Shown: positions 34,701 to 41,644 of the stretch, in pieces
How positions within the stretch are numbered: position 1 is the stretch's first letter
How the letters are laid out: every line of letters begins with the position of its first letter
Assembly: GCF_019602855.1 (NCBI RefSeq)
Contig: NZ_CP080766.1
Location: forward strand, 434,001-498,000
Reading direction: 5' to 3'
DNA: 64,000 bases
Source of the DNA: Cupriavidus pinatubonensis
GTDB taxonomy: Bacteria > Pseudomonadota > Gammaproteobacteria > Burkholderiales > Burkholderiaceae
Program-made: the position numbers and the translations under genes
Notes under the pieces: model-generated
What the model was told of the DNA's origin: nothing
The model's database searches: none
What the model saw: only the letters and a program-made list of their open reading frames with translations

Positions 34701-35788
34701 ACCGAGTCGAATTCGGTACCCGTGAAAGCCTCGAACGAACGGCCGGCAGACATACCCGCGAAAGTGGACGGAGCAAATGCTGCCTGCGCGGTGAAGGCGC
34801 GCGGCACGGCCCCCTGCCCTTGCGCATAGCCTGCGTCGCCTGCGCTGCGAATCCATTGGAACGGTCCGCGCGCATGCCCGCCGATCACGGCCAGCACTTG
34901 TGGGATTCCTGCAGGCAGCCCGTCCGCATCGCGCAGCAGGCTCTGCACCGCACGCATCCATGCCGCCTGTCCGGCGGCGAAGCTGACGGTCCAGGGCTGA
35001 CCGGCGATGACGTCCCGCACCTCGGGGTCGTTGTGCGAGACCGGGTTGTCCGCAAGGATCAGCAGTGGACGCCCCGCAGGTTGATGCTCCGCCAGCGCGT
35101 GGAGAAAGCCTTGCCAGCCGGACGCCCGCCCGGCCTGAAACGCCGTCGCCGTCCCGCTATGGATGACCTTGAGCGCCGTCATGAATGAGGCGGCCAGCGT
35201 ACGGCGGTAGGTGGCGCTGTTGCGCGCGGCGGCGTCCAATGCCGGAGCCATGCCGGCAGGACGGGGATCGGCCTCGAGCGCCACAACGATGGCATGTTCC
35301 GGCTCGGCAATATAGAGACCGACGATCTCGGCGGCACGCACAGTGACGCCACCAGAGGCCGGCTGTTTATCCGCAAGGGCCACACCCCGCCGGGGCGGCA
35401 GCCCGCTCGCACGCCAGTGGCGCGAGACGCTGGCGGGGCTGACGCCGAGTTCGGCGGCAAGCTGGCGCGTACTGAGCGCTCCCGGGCCGCCGTCGCGGGC
35501 CAGCGCCACCAGGCGGGCCACGTCGGTGCGCACGGGCGGCGCGCCGCGCGGCAGGTCCTGCTCGATGCCCGCCAGCCGCGATGCGGCATACCGGTCACGC
35601 CATCGCGCGACTTGCACGCGGCCGACGCCGACCTGCGCGGCGATGTCCTTGTTTTGCCAGCCGGCGGCAGCCAGCAGGATCATCCGCGCGCGCTGCGCCA
35701 GGCGCAGGTTGCCCGCAGTGGCGGCGGACAAGGCCTCCAGTTCGGTCCGTTCTGTCTCACTCAGGACGATGCGGGATGCGATGCGCAT
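31778..35788 (-). CDS. Giant LuxR/MalT-type STAND regulator with an IS630-transposase-like N-terminus
   Basis: A 1336-residue protein. Residues 1-130 hold two helix-turn-helix units (NKDIAAQVGVGRVQVARWRDRY and STRQLAAELGVSPASVSRHW) as in IS630 transposases. Residues 150-285 resemble the IS630 DDE domain, with GLYIAEPEHAIVVAL, LLILADNPVSHNDPEVR and AWMRAVQSLL, but two of three catalytic acids seem altered (E172, D247, Q282). Then follow a P-loop ATPase (Walker A GQAGAGKT 442-449, Walker B LVLMIDDLHH near 531-540), MalT-like helical repeats, and a C-terminal LuxR HTH (LSEREREILGLLAQ). ATG 35788 follows AAGGGGA. It probably controls the flanking CoA-oxidation genes on both strands. Confidence 0.85.
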   Translation of the reverse strand: MRIASRIVLSETERTELEALSAATAGNLRLAQRARMILLAAAGWQNKDIAAQVGVGRVQVARWRDRYAASRLAGIEQDLPRGAPPVRTDVARLVALARDGGPGALSTRQLAAELGVSPASVSRHWRASGLPPRRGVALADKQPASGGVTVRAAEIVGLYIAEPEHAIVVALEADPRPAGMAPALDAAARNSATYRRTLAASFMTALKVIHSGTATAFQAGRASGWQGFLHALAEHQPAGRPLLILADNPVSHNDPEVRDVIAGQPWTVSFAAGQAAWMRAVQSLLRDADGLPAGIPQVLAVIGGHARGPFQWIRSAGDAGYAQGQGAVPRAFTAQAAFAPSTFAGMSAGRSFEAFTGTEFDSVATLPSAEPGLPRQYSALPAQPFLSLVPALDTRPGPMRPLQPVASAKLLPPRHARKLLPREGLMNRLLDARRQRCVVIQGQAGAGKTSTLMAWRKALISLGFDVSWLSLAAEDNEPTRFFDCLLASLAEIDPAMARDAAMQVGGAEDDDAIEQRVIALVQALGPRERELVLMIDDLHHITDARIYRALQRLLDYAPPHLHLAFSSRSALPLALEALRAQGLLTEIDMRDLRFTAEESARFLEEQLGTIAPRDAAALHALTDGWVAGLQLFAVDLRARRSADYPLTKVRDPRTFAAFFEREVLGLLAPDDLALLTRMSTCHRFCADLCTAMPGETETPSRIGDRLARLEADNLFITQVDTHDRDVWYRIHPLLRETLLARLETDKDDAADAVDMSDPDTAETPNDMADASRANDEPCAHGTARELHAAAWRWFDRRGHLDDAVYHAVRAGDADAAATMVEGCGHALLKRGELPQLLGLVRRLPREQLQNRFGLLALVSFLQLYMRDVDGLGRSLERLDPLCDRSNAVHQYVVCLLRAGHAVQVDDPDTVLGMLPALWAIPPEADDLWWTARRNVLSWLFILRGEFDEARRLQDDTERRSSVPRSSLFGRYITAMSLVMEGEIERAGRSAREVLRESERQGATFLGLTCMAAGLLADILYELNDHEGACQLLEPRIGMLERVSLPDVVLRALTLLSNAHWLAGRRTQASACLDRLEAYAARNNLDRLQTEALTLRLRRHLQQAETERANTVFRQVQQLAQRYAGETGTVARHIALAAARAEVEMSLYTQDYATAAARLEAFVAREAGAKPLRIAALWLQLALARHATGNTRGARPAFLSALRMGHGAGLIRTLLDVTGGAPQVFLELAGEGIDEPVLAFYARRLQAAAVASGAAISRPADEAAPIAVLSEREREILGLLAQAMSNKKIASVLNVSPETVKWHLKNIYAKLGVNGRGRAAARLRDIATQERGSVLAA

Positions 35789-36118
35789 AGTGGTTCCCCT
35801 TGCTGGCGGATCGGAGACCGTACGAGCAGTCGGACAAACCGTGGCAGGCCCCGGTCGCAAACGCTGCGACGCGCCGCCACCGGCTATCGCCCGGCAAATG
35901 GCTGTCTCCGATTTTTCTATTGACTACGAAACTACGGATGATGCTACCATATCTCGTAGACGATCGGCGGTTGGGACTTACCCGGCGCCCCGGGTGCGGT
36001 TCCCGTGGCAGAACGGATATCCACCATCGCGGAGGACCTCCGACGCCACAATCAGGCGCTTCGACGCTTCCGCCAACGGGCACGCCCCCGCCGCCGCCAA
36101 CCCTTTTCGATAGTCGTC
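35789..36118. promoter_or_regulatory. AT-richer divergent control region
   Basis: This 330-bp gap separates the giant regulator from the plus-strand cluster. A plus-strand promoter candidate is TTGACT (35920-35925) with TACCAT (35945-35950). Dyad arms CTACGA (35924-35929) and TCGTAG (35954-35959) bracket it, and CTACG is also repeated directly at about 35924 and 35932. These are candidate regulator sites. Confidence 0.4.
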
Positions 36119-36472
36119 ATGCCGCAGCACTCACCCCCCCCGATGGAAGGACTGATGGACCTGCTCCACGAAGTCCGGCAGTTCAGCCGCGACCTGCAGC
36201 AGTCCGCCAGGCGTTCGACATCGGGCGAGGCTTATCCGCAGGCGCTCCGGGCGCTGGTCGACAGCCGCATGCAGGCGGCCGATCCGCATGCGCGCATCGT
36301 CTGCTATGCCTCGGCGGTGGAACTCGGGGTGCCGGTGGATCTTCCGGCCGAGCATTGCCGGCAGGCCATGGCAGGCGGCCTCGGCTTTGCGTTGCGCGTG
36401 CTGTTCTGGGCCGCGCACCGGCGCATGCAAGGCGGACGGCAGCGGCCGGGTGCCTGGCCAAGCCCGCACTGA
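36119..36472 (+). CDS. Hypothetical protein
   Basis: A 117-residue frame from ATG 36119; an in-frame GTG at 36005 would extend it but reads through a low-complexity, Arg-rich stretch. The predicted product is mostly helical (MDLLHEVRQFSRDLQQSARR, later a short hydrophobic FALRVLFWAAHRRM). No family is recognised. It is 75 bp before the DUF2889 gene in the same direction, so it may be co-expressed with the thiolase cluster. Codon use looks like that of its neighbours, which supports a real gene only moderately. Confidence 0.5.
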   Translation: MPQHSPPPMEGLMDLLHEVRQFSRDLQQSARRSTSGEAYPQALRALVDSRMQAADPHARIVCYASAVELGVPVDLPAEHCRQAMAGGLGFALRVLFWAAHRRMQGGRQRPGAWPSPH

Positions 36473-36547
36473 CAGCGCATGCGGCAAGCACGAGCACGCT
36501 GACCGGCGGCGACAGACCGAAGAAACCGGCACAGGAGACAAAGCACA

Positions 36548-37132
36548 ATGACCCTTCCCAACCGCAAGCCAGTACACACGCGCCACATCACGTGCAACGG
36601 CTACCTGCGCGATGACGGCCTGCTGGACGTCGAAGCGGAACTCAAGGACATCTCGCCAGACGGCACCGACCTGCTGTTCAAGATCGTGCCGCCCGGCGGC
36701 GTGATCCATCACATGCGCGTGACGGTGACGGTGAGCATCGACGACATGGTGATCCGCGACGTCTGCGCGCGCACGCTGACCGGGCCGACCGACTTCTGCC
36801 GCGAAATCGAAAGCGCCTATGACGCGCTCAAGGGCCTCACGCTGCGCCGTGGTTTCCGGCAGGCCGTGAAGGCACGCGTGGGCGGCGTGGGCGGTTGCAC
36901 GCACCTGACCGAACTACTGGGTCCGCTGGCCACCACGGCCATACAAAGCGGCTTCGCGGTCGGCCGGGCGTTGCGCAACGGCCGTCGCCCTGCGGACGAA
37001 CAAGGCCCCATGCAAAAGCCGGCCGTCATCGGCACATGCCACACCTATCGCCCCGAAAGCGTGGTGGTGGACGTCCTGTGGCCGCCGCACCGGCGCGTCG
37101 CCAGCGAAGAACCGACCGGCGCGCCCGGCTGA
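36548..37132 (+). CDS. DUF2889 domain protein
   Basis: A 194-residue cytoplasmic protein matching the DUF2889 pattern: HTRHITCNGYLRDDGLLDVEAELKDI at the start, a central HHMRVTVTVSIDDMVIRDV, and TGPTDFCREIESAYDALKGLTLRRGF. The fold and activity are not known to me. The C-terminal third has a conserved Cys-Thr-His (GGCTHLTELLGPL). GGAG precedes ATG 36548 by 11 bases. It leads a set with the thiolase-fold, DUF35 and ADP-forming CoA-ligase genes. DUF2889 genes are often met next to CoA-dependent degradation genes, so a supporting role there is inferred. Confidence 0.8.
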   Translation: MTLPNRKPVHTRHITCNGYLRDDGLLDVEAELKDISPDGTDLLFKIVPPGGVIHHMRVTVTVSIDDMVIRDVCARTLTGPTDFCREIESAYDALKGLTLRRGFRQAVKARVGGVGGCTHLTELLGPLATTAIQSGFAVGRALRNGRRPADEQGPMQKPAVIGTCHTYRPESVVVDVLWPPHRRVASEEPTGAPG

Positions 37133-37264
37133 CAAGGCGCCACGCCAACCCCTATTGCGCAAGCCTGTCCAGACAGATTCGCCAGGCCTGCACTCGCCCG
37201 AGGACTGGCCGTACGCGACAGGCTCCCCTTACCCAAACCAACCTTTCGACCCAAGGAATCACCC

Positions 37265-38431
37265 ATGAGCATCAAAGGCAAGGCATATATCGTCGGGGCC
37301 TACGAACACCCGACCCGCAAGGCGCCGGACAAGTCGGTCGCGCAGCTGCACGCGGAAAGCGCCAAGGGCGCGCTGGAAGACGCCGGCCTCACGCTGGCCG
37401 ACGTTGACGGCTACTTCTGCGCCGGCGACGCGCCGGGCCTCGGCGTGCTCAATATGGTCGACTACCTCGGTCTCAAGCTGCGCCATGTCGATTCCACCGA
37501 GACCGGCGGCTCGTCGTATCTGGTGCATGTGTCGCACGCCGCGCAGGCCATTGCCGCAGGCAAGTGCAACGTTGCGTTGATCACGCTGGCCGGCCGCCCG
37601 CGCTCCGAAGGCTCCAGCGGCACCAAGCCGCGCGCCTGGGGTGCGGGCGTTCCCGACCAGGCTTTCGAGGCGCCGTTCAGCCCGATGACCGTCAATTCGT
37701 ACGCCATGGTTGCCATGCGCCATATGTACGAATACGGCACCACGGCCGAACAGCTCGCCTGGATCAAGGTCGCCGCATCGCACCACGCGCAGCACAACCC
37801 CAACGCGATGCTGCGCGATGTCGTGACGGTGGAAGACGTGCTGAACGCGCCGATGATCTCGGACCCGCTGCGCAAGCTCGACTGCTGCGTGGTGTCCGAC
37901 GGCGGCGGCGCCCTGATCGTCGCGCGTCCGGAAATCGCGGCAAAGCTGAACCGGCCGAAGGTCAAGGTGCTCGGCGCCGGCGAATTCGTGAAGGGGCAGA
38001 TGGGCGGCCATGTCGACCTTAGCTGGTCGGCCGCGAAGTTCTCGGGCGCGGCAGCATTCGCCGAAGCCGGGGTGACGCCGGCCGACATCAAATACGCCTC
38101 GATCTACGACAGCTTCACGATCACCGTGCTGATGCAGCTTGAGGACCTCGGCTTCTGCAAGAAGGGAGAGGGCGGCAAGTTCGTGATGGACGGCAACCTG
38201 ATCTCAGGCGTCGGCAAGCTGCCCTTCAACACCGATGGCGGCGGCCTGTGCAACAACCACCCGGCCAACCGCGGCGGCATCACCAAGGTGATCGAAGCGG
38301 TGCGACAGCTGCGTGGCGAGGCGCATCCGGCGGTGCAGGTGAAGAACTGCGACATCGCCCTGGCCCAGGGTACCGGCGGCCTGCTCGGCTCGCGCCACGG
38401 CAGCGCCACCCTGATCCTCGAGCGCGAGTAA
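37265..38431 (+). CDS. Thiolase-fold protein (SCP-x/Ltp2-like, lacking the nucleophilic Cys)
   Basis: A 388-residue member of the thiolase superfamily close to lipid-transfer-protein thiolases. The usual nucleophile position after the first beta-alpha unit reads ETGGSSYLVHV (residues 79-89), with Ser where active thiolases have Cys. The C-terminal NNHPANRGG block keeps the His. Proteins of this kind that pair with a DUF35 protein, such as Ltp2 with ChsH2-DUF35, act as retro-aldolases on steroid side chains. The DUF35 gene directly follows, so an aldolase role is a reasonable inference. AAGGA precedes ATG 37265. Confidence 0.88.
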   Translation: MSIKGKAYIVGAYEHPTRKAPDKSVAQLHAESAKGALEDAGLTLADVDGYFCAGDAPGLGVLNMVDYLGLKLRHVDSTETGGSSYLVHVSHAAQAIAAGKCNVALITLAGRPRSEGSSGTKPRAWGAGVPDQAFEAPFSPMTVNSYAMVAMRHMYEYGTTAEQLAWIKVAASHHAQHNPNAMLRDVVTVEDVLNAPMISDPLRKLDCCVVSDGGGALIVARPEIAAKLNRPKVKVLGAGEFVKGQMGGHVDLSWSAAKFSGAAAFAEAGVTPADIKYASIYDSFTITVLMQLEDLGFCKKGEGGKFVMDGNLISGVGKLPFNTDGGGLCNNHPANRGGITKVIEAVRQLRGEAHPAVQVKNCDIALAQGTGGLLGSRHGSATLILERE

Positions 38432-38472
38432 GGCGCACCAGGCATCCCACACCGAATCACCGAGACCTCATC

Positions 38473-38871
38473 ATGAGCACTCCTTTCACCCCGCAAGTCC
38501 TGACGGCGCCTGAAGAGCTGCCCGACAACACCGAGTTCTGGAACGCCGCCCGCGAAGGCCGCCTGCTCGTTCGCCACTGCAACGACTGCGGCAAGCCGCA
38601 CTGGTATCCGCGCACGCTGTGCCCGTTCTGCATGGGCGAGACCACGTGGAAAGCCTCGGCCGGCCGCGGCACCGTCTATTCGTACAGCGTCACGCGCCGT
38701 GCCGGCCCGACGCCGTTCTGCATGGCCTACGTCACGCTCGACGAAGGCGTCACGATGATGACGCGCATTGTCGACTGCGATCTCGACACCGTGCATATCG
38801 GACAGCGGGTCGAGCTGACCTTCACGCCGACTGATAACGGGCCGCCAGTGCCGACGTTCCGGCCGCTCTGA
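38473..38871 (+). CDS. Zn-ribbon OB-fold protein (DUF35)
   Basis: A 132-residue DUF35-type acyl-CoA-associated protein. The N-terminal rubredoxin-like zinc ribbon has HCNDCGKPHWYPRTLCPFC, four Cys in two CxxC pairs (CNDC and CPFC). The OB-fold follows with GTVYSYSVTRR and GQRVELTFTP. Such proteins bind CoA thioesters and complete the active site of partner thiolase-fold enzymes. It starts 41 bp after the thiolase-like gene, so the two products very likely form a complex. Confidence 0.92.
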   Translation: MSTPFTPQVLTAPEELPDNTEFWNAAREGRLLVRHCNDCGKPHWYPRTLCPFCMGETTWKASAGRGTVYSYSVTRRAGPTPFCMAYVTLDEGVTMMTRIVDCDLDTVHIGQRVELTFTPTDNGPPVPTFRPL

Positions 38872-38970
38872 CGGCATGACAAGCCGCACCCGGTGCCGGC
38901 CATGGTCCGGCGCCGGCGTTGCGGCCACTACACCGCTACACCATAGGATCCAACAAGACAATCCACCGCC

Positions 38971-41073
38971 ATGAACACCACACCCACTGCTATTCCGGAC
39001 TGCCTGCTCAATCCCCGCTCGGTCGCCATCATCGGCGCATCCGATGAGCCGACCCGCATCGGCGGCCGCCCGATTTCGTCGATGCTGGCCAAGGGCTATG
39101 CCGGCCGCATCATGCCCGTCAATCCGAACCGGTCCACGGTGCAGGGCCTGCCGACCTATGCATCGGTTGCCGACCTGCCGGAAGTCCCCGACGTCGCCAT
39201 CATCGCCGTCCCTGCCCAGCACGCGCTGCAGGCAGTCAAGGCCCTGGCCGAGCGTGGCACCAAGGCCGCGATCCTGTTCACCGCCGGCTTCGCCGAAGTC
39301 AGCGAGGAAGGCGCCGCCATGCAGGCCGAAATGGTCGCCATCGCACGCCGCGGCGGCATGCGCCTGCTTGGTCCGAACACGCTGGGCATGGTCAACATGC
39401 ACAACGGCTTCGTAGGCAGCTTCTCGACCTTCTCGTCATTGGGGGTCTCGCGTCCCGGCCGGGTCGGCATCGTCAGCCAGTCCGGCGCCTATGGCAGCCA
39501 CCTGGTCAGCTCGGCGATGGAAGCGGGCGTCTATCCGTCGAGCATCGTCATGACCGGCAACGAAGCCGACCTGAACGTCAGCGACATCGTGCGCCTGTTC
39601 GCCGCCGACCCGATGACCGACGTGATCGCAGTCTATGCAGAAGGCATCAGCGATGGCCCGGGCCTGGTTGATGCGCTGAAGGCTGCCCATGCCGCCGGCA
39701 AGCCGGTGGTGATGATGAAGGTGGGCCGCAGCGAAGTGGGTGGCGCGGCCGCGCGCTCGCACACCGCTTCCATCGCAGGCGACGACGCGGTGGTCAGCGC
39801 GGTGCTGGATGAGCTTGGCGTGGTGCGCGTGCGCACCACCGAGGAAATGCTCGACATCCTGCGCCTGGCCTCGCGCCGCGTGTTCCCCGCCGACAATACG
39901 CTGGGCGTGGTGACCATCAGCGGCGGCGCTGGCGTGATCATTTCCGATGCCGCCGAAGACCTCGGCATCCCCATGCCCGAGATGCCGGCCGCGGCCCAGG
40001 CCCGCATGCTGGAAAAGCTGCCGATCTGCGCGCCGCGCAACCCGGTGGACGTGACCGCCCAGTTCATCAACGACACGACCCTGGTCACGCCGTTTACCGA
40101 GGCCATGATGGGCGAAGGCGGCTACGGCACGCTGCTCGCGTTCTTCAGCTATGCGGCCTCTTACCACACCGTGGCAGACACGCTCCTGCAGCAACTCGCC
40201 GACGTGCGCAAGCGCTACCCGGACCGCCTCTACGTGATGGTGGGGCGCGGTGACCCGACCGTCCTGGCACGCTACGAGGAAGCCGGCTTCACGGTATTCG
40301 GCGACCCGAGCCGCGCCGTAGCCGCCATCGCCGCGATGGGCCGCTTCGGCCGCGCCCTTGCCGGCAAGACCACTGCGCCGGCACCCCAGGTCCCCGCCGT
40401 CACCTTGCCCTCGGCAACGCCCACCGAGGCCGAAGCCAAGGCGCTGCTCGCCGAAGCCGGTATTCCGAGCGCACCGGAACGTGCCTGCGCCGATGAAGAA
40501 GCCGCGGTACGCGCCGCGCGCGAGATCGGCTTCCCGCTCGTGCTCAAGATCCTGTCGCCGGACATCCTGCACAAGTCGGAGATCGGCGGCGTGCTGCTGA
40601 ACGTGAACAGCGAAGGTGCTGTGCGCGAAGGCTTCGCGCTGCTGCTCGAACGCGCGCGCAAGGCCGTGCCCGATGCGCGCATCGAAGGCGTGCTGGTGGC
40701 AAAACAGCTCGTTGGCGGCGTGGAATGCATTATGGGCATCAACCGTGATCCGGTGTTCGGGCCGATCGCCATGTTTGGTCTTGGCGGTGTGTTTGTGGAA
40801 ATCCTCAAGGACGTGGTGTTCCATCGCTGCCCGTTCGGGCCGGATGTTGCCGAAGAGATGATTCGTTCGATCAAGGGAGCGCCGCTGCTGCTGGGCGCTC
40901 GCGGGCGGCCGGTTACGGATATTCCTGCGCTGGCGCGTACGCTGTCGCAGCTCTCCGCCTTTGCTGTGGCCGCCGGGCCGCGATTGCAGTCGATTGATCT
41001 GAATCCGGTGCTGGCGATGCCGGAGGGTCAAGGGGCTTATGCGGTGGATGCGGTGATTGAGGTTGGGGAATAA
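38971..41073 (+). CDS. ADP-forming acyl-CoA synthetase, fused alpha and beta domains
   Basis: A 700-residue NDP-forming acyl-CoA ligase. Residues 8-100 are the CoA-binding domain (NPRSVAIIGASDEPTRIGG). Residues 150-450 are the succinyl-CoA-ligase-like domains, with the phospho-His in ARSHTASIAGDDAV near residue 265. Residues about 475-695 form the ATP-grasp domain (EAKALLAEAGIP, then LVLKILSPDILHKSEIGGV). It makes an acyl-CoA from an acid, ATP and CoA, giving ADP. It may activate the substrate of the DUF35-thiolase pair or recycle released acids. The start at 38971 has no strong ribosome site. Confidence 0.92.
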   Translation: MNTTPTAIPDCLLNPRSVAIIGASDEPTRIGGRPISSMLAKGYAGRIMPVNPNRSTVQGLPTYASVADLPEVPDVAIIAVPAQHALQAVKALAERGTKAAILFTAGFAEVSEEGAAMQAEMVAIARRGGMRLLGPNTLGMVNMHNGFVGSFSTFSSLGVSRPGRVGIVSQSGAYGSHLVSSAMEAGVYPSSIVMTGNEADLNVSDIVRLFAADPMTDVIAVYAEGISDGPGLVDALKAAHAAGKPVVMMKVGRSEVGGAAARSHTASIAGDDAVVSAVLDELGVVRVRTTEEMLDILRLASRRVFPADNTLGVVTISGGAGVIISDAAEDLGIPMPEMPAAAQARMLEKLPICAPRNPVDVTAQFINDTTLVTPFTEAMMGEGGYGTLLAFFSYAASYHTVADTLLQQLADVRKRYPDRLYVMVGRGDPTVLARYEEAGFTVFGDPSRAVAAIAAMGRFGRALAGKTTAPAPQVPAVTLPSATPTEAEAKALLAEAGIPSAPERACADEEAAVRAAREIGFPLVLKILSPDILHKSEIGGVLLNVNSEGAVREGFALLLERARKAVPDARIEGVLVAKQLVGGVECIMGINRDPVFGPIAMFGLGGVFVEILKDVVFHRCPFGPDVAEEMIRSIKGAPLLLGARGRPVTDIPALARTLSQLSAFAVAAGPRLQSIDLNPVLAMPEGQGAYAVDAVIEVGE

Positions 41074-41104
41074 GGTGTGGAGGTGGCGTTGATCGGCCCA
41101 TCGT

Positions 41105-41238
41105 GCTTGGCCGGCGCCGCCATTTTTTGCCGGCCTTGCCGACGGGTTCTGGTTGAGACCGGGTTATCGCTCTTGGCCAGCGCCGCTGTTTCGCCGGCGT
41201 AGCCGGCGACCTACTCTTTTGTCCAAGCGACAAAAGAG
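41105..41238 (+). repeat. Imperfect tandem repeat and hairpin in a 571-bp gene-free gap
   Basis: The gap 41074-41644 contains no gene. CTTGGCCGGCGCCGCC near 41106 recurs about 66 bp later as CTTGGCCAGCGCCGCT, each followed by a GCCGGC-rich stretch. A perfect 10-bp hairpin CTCTTTTGTC (41214-41223) with GACAAAAGAG (41229-41238) follows; sequences of this kind recur between genes in many proteobacteria. Confidence 0.5.
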
Positions 41239-41593
41239 ATAGGTAGAAAAACGTGTCGTTGCCGCTGGCATCAATGCCACGGCGGCAGTGGTTCCAACGG
41301 CTTTGGACGCCTGTCACGGTGGTCGGCCGTTCGAACCTGCTAACGCTATGTGAGTCAGAACCTGTGCCTGCGCGGCACGGCTTTTGGACAATCCCCAAGT
41401 CGGACTCGGGTACAGCGTTTCAACCAGGTCAGTGGTGGGACGCCTTCGGCTGCGCTGCGCGCACGTCGTAGTCTGGGCGCATGCTCATCAGCGTTGCTGG
41501 CAGTCGAGTCCCGATTTCCTGTCTCTACGCGCATGCAATGCGCTCAGGGCCTCGTTACTGAGGCGACATTCGGGTTAGAAGTCAAACGCCGAA

Positions 41594-41623
41594 CGCCCCC
41601 GAGCCCTCCCAGGCCCGGGGGCG
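41594..41623. terminator. GC-rich hairpin between convergent units
   Basis: An 8-bp stem, CGCCCCCG (41594-41601) with CGGGGGCG (41616-41623), lies just beyond the minus-strand stop at 41645. No clear T-run is present, so termination is inferred from position. Confidence 0.45.
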
Positions 41624-41644
41624 CCTGCCCTATCCCCTATCCCA

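Noticed and set aside
31778..35788. Intact IS630 element
   Set aside because: The transposase-like part is joined to a regulator, its catalytic acids are altered and no terminal inverted repeats or target duplication were seen.
39436..41031. 531-residue minus-strand frame
   Set aside because: Shadow of the ADP-forming ligase gene; His/Arg-rich low-complexity product with no domain.
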